The position numbers and the translations under genes are program-made. Shown one piece after another: positions 45,278-49,350 of a stretch of DNA of 49,350 nucleotides. Position 1 is the first letter of the stretch; the number at the start of each line of letters is the position of its first letter. The notes beneath the pieces were generated by a model that was not told the DNA's origin, did not search any database, and saw nothing but the letters and a program-made list of their open reading frames with translations. The DNA is from Nevskia sp. (GTDB lineage: Bacteria; Pseudomonadota; Gammaproteobacteria; Nevskiales; Nevskiaceae): NCBI RefSeq assembly GCF_023266035.1, contig NZ_JAHFRY010000014.1, positions 1 through 49,350 of the forward strand, written 5' to 3'.

Positions 45278-47392
45278 ATGTCCGCTCCGGCGCCACGCAA
45301 GATTCTGGTCACCAACGCCCTGCCCTACGCCAATGGCCCGCTGCACCTCGGCCACATGGTCGGCTACATCCAGGCCGACATCTGGGTGCGCTTCCAGCGC
45401 ATGTGCGGCAATGAGGTGACCTATGTCTGCGCCGACGACGCCCACGGCACGCCGATCATGCTGGCTGCCGAGAAGGCCGGCGTCGCCCCGGAAACGTTCA
45501 TCGCCGGCATGCAGGAATCCCACGCGGCCGATTTCGCGGCCTTCGGCGTGGCCTTCGATCACTACCATTCGACGCATTCGGACGAGAACCGGAAGCTGTC
45601 GGAATCGATCTACTCGAAGCTGAAAGCCAAGGGCCTGATCGCCAGCCGCTCGATCGAGCAGGCCTACGATCCGGTCAAGGAAATGTTCCTGCCGGATCGC
45701 TACATCAAGGGCGAATGCCCGAAGTGCGGCACCGCCGACCAGTACGGCGACAACTGCGAAAACTGCGGCGCGACCTACGGGCCCACCGACCTGAAGAATC
45801 CGAAGTCGGTGGTCTCCGGCGCCACGCCGGTGTTGAAGGAATCCGAGCATTACTTCTTCACGCTGTCGAAGCTGCAGGCCGAAGTCCAGCAATGGCTGGA
45901 AGCCGCGAACGTCCATTCCAGCGTCAAGGCCAAGCTGCGCGAATGGCTCGATGGCGGCCTGCGCGACTGGGATATCTCCCGCGACGCACCGTACTTCGGC
46001 TTCGAGATTCCAGACGCGCCGGGCAAGTATTTCTACGTCTGGCTCGATGCGCCGATCGGCTACTTCGCCAGCCTGAGCGCCCTGCTCGGCAACGACGAAG
46101 CCAAGCTCGCCGAGTTCATCGGCCCGGATTCCACCGCCGAGATGTGGCATTTCATCGGCAAGGACATCATCAACTTCCACGGCCTGTTCTGGCCAGCGAT
46201 GCTGAAAGGTGCTGGTCACCGCCAGCCGACCGGGCTATCGGTCAACGGCTATCTGACCGTCAACGGCGCGAAGATGAGCAAGTCGCGCGGGACCTTCATC
46301 AAGGCGCGGACCTTCCTCGATGCCGGCTTGAATCCGGAATACCTGCGCTATTACTTCGCAGCGAAGCTGTCCGACGGAGTCGATGATCTCGATCTGAATC
46401 TCGATGATTTCGTGGCGCGGGTGAACAGCGACATCGTGGGCAAGTACGTGAACATTGCCAGTCGCTGCGCCGGATTCATCGAAAAAAGATTCGATGGCCG
46501 CTTGGCGGAATTCTTCGATGACGAGTTCGCGGATTGGTACCGCCTGTACTTCATAGAAGCAGCAAGCTCAATTCGCCAGGCGTACAACGATCGAAACTAT
46601 CTTGCCGCGATCTCACAAATTATGGGTCTGGCTGACAGTGCGAATGAGTGGATTCATGATCGCGCGCCTTGGGTTCTAGCAAAGAATATTGATGCCGAGT
46701 ATCCGGAGCCTGAAAAAATTTCAGCGCAACTTCATCAGGTTTGTTCGATTAGTTTGAACATTTTTCGGGTACTGACGATCTATCTGAAGCCTATTCTTCC
46801 GGAACTCTCCCGTGAAGTAGAAAAATTCTTGGCCTTAGATTCAGAGTTGAGTTGGGAGCACGTCGCCTCACCGCTCCTTGATCACAAAATCAATTCCTAC
46901 AAACCACTCGCCACCCGCATCGATCCAGCCGCAATCAAGGCAATGATCGCCGCATCAACCGAAAGCCTCGCACCAACTGCCGCCGAAGTACCGAAAGCCA
47001 AGCCCGCGAAACCGGCACCGGCTGCCGTGACTGCTCCGACGACGAGCACGCCCGGCGACACCACCCACGCCAGCATCGAAGACTTCGCCAAGATCGACCT
47101 GCGCATTGCCCGCATCGAAAACGCTGAAAGCGTCGAAGGTGCGGACAAGCTGCTGCGGCTGACGCTGGACCTCGGCGCACTCGGCAAGCGGCAGGTGTTT
47201 GCCGGCATCAAGAGCGCTTACCCGCCAGAAAAACTCGTCGGCCGGCTGACCGTGATGGTCGCCAATCTGGCGCCGCGCAAGATGCGCTTCGGCATGTCCG
47301 AAGGCATGGTGCTGGCGGCCAGCGGTGATGAAGGCGGGCCGTTCCTGCTGGCGCCGGATGACGGTGCCCAGCCCGGCATGAAGGTGAAGTGA
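45278..47392 (+). CDS. metG: Methionyl-tRNA synthetase
   Basis: The 704-residue enzyme charges tRNA-Met. Class I signatures are present: HLGH at the end of [20 protein letters not shown], zinc-binding CxxC pairs (CPKCG, CENCG) and KMSKS at about residue 332. The C-terminal OB-fold dimerisation/tRNA-binding domain is present ([20 protein letters not shown]), as in E. coli. The ATG at 45278 gives the standard start. Between about 46480 and 46905, covering the anticodon-binding helical domain, GC falls to about 46% (137 of 300 bases at 46561-46860) while both ends keep the high-GC codon style. The frame and the protein remain intact, so the patch looks like a recombined allele. Confidence 0.96.
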   Translation: MSAPAPRKILVTNALPYANGPLHLGHMVGYIQADIWVRFQRMCGNEVTYVCADDAHGTPIMLAAEKAGVAPETFIAGMQESHAADFAAFGVAFDHYHSTHSDENRKLSESIYSKLKAKGLIASRSIEQAYDPVKEMFLPDRYIKGECPKCGTADQYGDNCENCGATYGPTDLKNPKSVVSGATPVLKESEHYFFTLSKLQAEVQQWLEAANVHSSVKAKLREWLDGGLRDWDISRDAPYFGFEIPDAPGKYFYVWLDAPIGYFASLSALLGNDEAKLAEFIGPDSTAEMWHFIGKDIINFHGLFWPAMLKGAGHRQPTGLSVNGYLTVNGAKMSKSRGTFIKARTFLDAGLNPEYLRYYFAAKLSDGVDDLDLNLDDFVARVNSDIVGKYVNIASRCAGFIEKRFDGRLAEFFDDEFADWYRLYFIEAASSIRQAYNDRNYLAAISQIMGLADSANEWIHDRAPWVLAKNIDAEYPEPEKISAQLHQVCSISLNIFRVLTIYLKPILPELSREVEKFLALDSELSWEHVASPLLDHKINSYKPLATRIDPAAIKAMIAASTESLAPTAAEVPKAKPAKPAPAAVTAPTTSTPGDTTHASIEDFAKIDLRIARIENAESVEGADKLLRLTLDLGALGKRQVFAGIKSAYPPEKLVGRLTVMVANLAPRKMRFGMSEGMVLAASGDEGGPFLLAPDDGAQPGMKVK

Positions 47393-47772
47393 ATCTCGAC
47401 TTCCGGGGCAACTTCCGGCTCGACCTCCGGTTCGCGGCGAAGCTGTACTGCACCGCGACCGGTGCCGTGCTGATCGCCCTCGGCCTGAGTGCCTGGGGCA
47501 CGGACCACGGGAATCCGATCATCGGCGCGATGCTGGCCGGCGCCGGGTTGTTCCTGATCGCCGGCAGCTTCGGCCGCCCGACCCGGCTGACCGCGATGCT
47601 GGCCTTGTGCGCGCTGTGCTTCGGCGGTGCTTTCCTCGCCGGGCTGGGCTATGCGCTGCTGGCCTTGGCGCTGCCGTCCTGGCCAGTGCTGCGGCTGCTG
47701 CTGATCGAGCTGGTGGCGACCCTCGTCGCCGCGACGCTGGCCCGCCGGATGTATCTCGAATCCCTGAAATGA
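47389..47772 (+). CDS. Small membrane protein coupled to metG and rsxB
   Basis: The 127-residue product has four predicted membrane helices ([68 protein letters not shown]). It is not a family I recognise. The start is GTG overlapping the metG stop (GTGA), and its own stop overlaps the next start (ATGA), so it is made with both neighbours. It may anchor the soluble RnfB-like protein that follows, an inference from position only. Confidence 0.72.
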   Translation: MNLDFRGNFRLDLRFAAKLYCTATGAVLIALGLSAWGTDHGNPIIGAMLAGAGLFLIAGSFGRPTRLTAMLALCALCFGGAFLAGLGYALLALALPSWPVLRLLLIELVATLVAATLARRMYLESLK

Positions 47773-48422
47773 ACGGCGTCGCAATCGCCGATCTGATCAC
47801 TCGCCTCGACGCGCTACTGCCGCAGACGCAGTGCCGGCGCTGCGGCTTCGACGGCTGCCGGCCCTATGCAGAGGCACTGGCCAACAACAGCACCACGCTG
47901 AACCGCTGCCCGCCGGGCGGACTGGCGACGATCACCGCGCTTGCTGCGGCGCTCGATCAAACGCCGCTGTCGCCGGACCCAACGGTATGGCCGGACGATG
48001 CGCCGCTGACGAAGGATCAGGCGCTGATCCAGACCATCGCGGTGATCGACGAGACGCGCTGCATCGGCTGCTACAAGTGCGTGCTGGTCTGCCCGGTCGA
48101 CGCGATTCTCGGCGCGCCGAAGTTCCTCCATGTCGTGATCGACGAGGACTGCTCCGGCTGCGATCTCTGCCTGCCACCCTGCCCGGTCGACTGCATCGCG
48201 CTGGAAGTTCGGCCAGCCGCGCTGACACCGGCCGCCGCGATGGCCGAACGCTGGCGCAAGCTGCACGAGCGTCGCAAGGTTCGTCTGGCGCGCGAGCGCG
48301 AGCAGCGCGACGAAGCCCGCCGCCTGCGCCGCGGCGAAGTGCTGGCGGCGCAGGCGAAGGAGATCGACATCGGTGCCGCGATCGCCCGCGCGCGACTGCG
48401 CAGACAGCAGACCCGGCCCTGA
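47769..48422 (+). CDS. RnfB/RsxB-like ferredoxin protein lacking the membrane helix
   Basis: The 217-residue protein matches the RnfB electron-transfer subunit. A first [4Fe-4S] domain near residues 15-50 carries CRRCGFDGCRPYAEAL and NRCPPGG. Two ferredoxin clusters follow, CIGCYKCVLVCPVDA and CSGCDLCLPPCPVDC, then a basic tail. The usual N-terminal membrane helix of RnfB/RsxB is absent: the protein begins directly at the cluster domain. No rnfA, C, D, G or E is present. It is linked by overlaps to metG and the small membrane protein, and nth follows, as next to rsx in E. coli. It probably works as a soluble electron carrier; its redox partners are unknown. Confidence 0.88.
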   Translation: MNGVAIADLITRLDALLPQTQCRRCGFDGCRPYAEALANNSTTLNRCPPGGLATITALAAALDQTPLSPDPTVWPDDAPLTKDQALIQTIAVIDETRCIGCYKCVLVCPVDAILGAPKFLHVVIDEDCSGCDLCLPPCPVDCIALEVRPAALTPAAAMAERWRKLHERRKVRLAREREQRDEARRLRRGEVLAAQAKEIDIGAAIARARLRRQQTRP

Positions 48423-48429
48423 ATTGGTC

Positions 48430-49143
48430 ATGAAACTGGAAAACCGCATCGAGCTGTACCGTCGCCTCGCCACCGTCAATCCGAGTCCGCGCAGCGACCT
48501 GGTCTATGGCAATGACTTCGAGTTGCTGGTGGCCGTGGTGCTGTCGGCGCAGGCCACCGATGTCAGCGTCAACAAGGCGACGGCGAAGCTGTGGCCGATC
48601 GCCAATACCCCGGAAGCGATCCTCGCGCTCGGGGAAACGAAGCTGCGCGACTACATCAAGACCATCGGTCTCTATCAGACCAAGGCGAAGAACGTCATCA
48701 AGCTGTGCGAGCTGCTGCTGGCGCGCCACGGCGGTGTGGTGCCGAACGATCGCGCCGCACTTGAGGCGCTGCCCGGCGTCGGCTCGAAGACCGCGAGCGT
48801 GGTGCTGAACGTCGCCTTCGGCGTGCCGACGATCGCCGTCGATACCCACATCTTCCGGATCGCCAACCGCACCGGCCTGGCACCGGAAAAGACCGCCGAC
48901 AAGGTCGCTGCGAAGCTTGAAAAAGTGACGCCGAAGGAATTCCTGCTCAACGCCCATCACTGGCTGATCCTGCACGGCCGTTATGTCTGCAAGGCGCGAC
49001 AGCCGGAATGCTGGCGGTGCTCGATCGTCGATCTCTGCGGCTACAAGGCGAAGACGCCGGCGGCAGGCGAAACCGCAACGGCACTGAAGGGCAAGCCGGT
49101 GGTCAGAAAGAAAGCTGCAGCCCGCAAATCTGCCGCGCGTTGA
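48430..49143 (+). CDS. nth: Endonuclease III
   Basis: Endonuclease III removes oxidised pyrimidines in base excision repair. The 237-residue product has the helix-hairpin-helix LPGVGSKTASVVLN with the catalytic lysine, the catalytic aspartate in VDTHIFRIANR, and the four-cysteine [4Fe-4S] motif C-x6-C-x2-C-x5-C (CKARQPECWRCSIVDLC). A Lys/Ala/Arg-rich tail of about 25 residues extends beyond the E. coli length (211) and may add DNA affinity. The ATG at 48430 gives the usual family start and lies seven bases after rsxB-like. Confidence 0.95.
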   Translation: MKLENRIELYRRLATVNPSPRSDLVYGNDFELLVAVVLSAQATDVSVNKATAKLWPIANTPEAILALGETKLRDYIKTIGLYQTKAKNVIKLCELLLARHGGVVPNDRAALEALPGVGSKTASVVLNVAFGVPTIAVDTHIFRIANRTGLAPEKTADKVAAKLEKVTPKEFLLNAHHWLILHGRYVCKARQPECWRCSIVDLCGYKAKTPAAGETATALKGKPVVRKKAAARKSAAR

Positions 49144-49164
49144 CCAAACCCGGACAATTCACCG

Positions 49165-49350
49165 ATGGATGACGGCCTTTCCCCAATACCGAACGCGACC
49201 CGCCCGCTGTGGCAGACGTTGCTCGCCGACGCGATCACTCGGCCGGCCGATCTGCTGGCCGCCCTCGGCATCGATCCGGCGCAGCCGGCGCTCGCCGCCG
49301 AAGCGCTGCGCGCGTTTCCGATCCGGGTGCCGCGCGGCTTCGCGGCTCGC
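49165..49350 (+). CDS. epmB: EpmB, lysine 2,3-aminomutase for EF-P (N-terminal 62 codons)
   Basis: EpmB is a radical-SAM enzyme that makes (R)-beta-lysine for modification of elongation factor P. Only the N terminus is inside the window: PLWQTLLADAITRPADLLAALGID and FPIRVPRGFAAR, which match the opening of EpmB/KamA-like proteins (Trp-x-x-x-L-A-D and the F-x-x-R-V-P-R-x-F motif). The cysteine motif and the rest are beyond the edge, so identification is good but not complete. It follows nth by 21 bases. Confidence 0.8.
   Translation, partial: MDDGLSPIPNATRPLWQTLLADAITRPADLLAALGIDPAQPALAAEALRAFPIRVPRGFAAR

Overview
The window is high-GC DNA (roughly 65% G+C by eye) from a flagellated Gram-negative bacterium. 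Protein families and gene order point to a gammaproteobacterium near the Xanthomonadales/Nevskiales. The clues are the grouping fliF-fliE / fleQ / rpoN / fliS / fliD / fliC / flgL-flgG, and a housekeeping end of dcd, mrp, sbcB, metG, an RnfB-like gene, nth and epmB. This assignment is an inference from families; no 16S gene is present.

Layout. Positions 1-9735 hold flagellar structure and regulation, mostly on the minus strand: fliF (cut by the window edge), fliE, a FleQ-type sigma54 activator overlapping a lone receiver protein, rpoN, a NarL-type regulator, a MazE/MazF-like toxin-antitoxin pair, an atypical PilZ-like protein and fliS. A PAS plus degenerate-GGDEF protein and a zinc alcohol dehydrogenase sit between them on the plus strand. 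Positions 9868-17926 (plus strand) are a heavy-metal efflux module: a His-rich membrane protein, CzcC, CzcB and CzcA, a tiny His/Asp-rich exported protein, a HupE/UreJ protein, a membrane-anchored protein and YnfA. This module separates fliS from fliD. Positions 17942-20902 are fliD, flaG and fliC, with a good sigma28 promoter before fliC and a strong hairpin terminator after it. Positions 20903-22902 are an accessory strip with a paired palindromic repeat, a glyoxalase-like gene and an AT-rich islet encoding a lipoprotein. Positions 22903-29501 are flgL, K, J, I, H and G, tightly packed; flgB-F are not here.

Positions 29644-36984 hold an exported protein of unknown function and an exopolysaccharide/capsule group related to YjbEFGH/GfcABCD: YjbH, a giant six-SLBB export protein, a YjbE-like Thr/Ser-rich protein and a YjbF lipoprotein. 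Positions 37119-49350 are mostly housekeeping: rlmKL, a DUF1428 protein, a GIY-YIG gene enclosed by perfect inverted repeats, a duplicated tail of dcd, dcd, an anchored protein, mrp, sbcB, aqpZ, metG, a small membrane protein, a soluble RnfB-like protein, nth and the start of epmB.

How it works together. RpoN and the FleQ-type activator would drive early and middle flagellar genes; a textbook-spaced -24/-12 site lies before fliE and another, with clustered TGAC/GTCA half-sites, before rpoN itself. Late genes (fliC, probably flaG and fliD) would follow sigma28. Several c-di-GMP-type and receiver proteins sit among these genes and may link motility to polysaccharide production.

The most interesting signals are: (1) four copies of one 27-base hairpin repeat, in two inverted pairs, whose stems change by compensating base pairs; one pair exactly brackets a GIY-YIG nuclease gene, next to a relic dcd tail; (2) a mazE-mazF-response regulator trio whose genes overlap or almost touch; (3) a metal-efflux module inside the flagellar late-gene block; (4) a low-GC mosaic patch inside metG.
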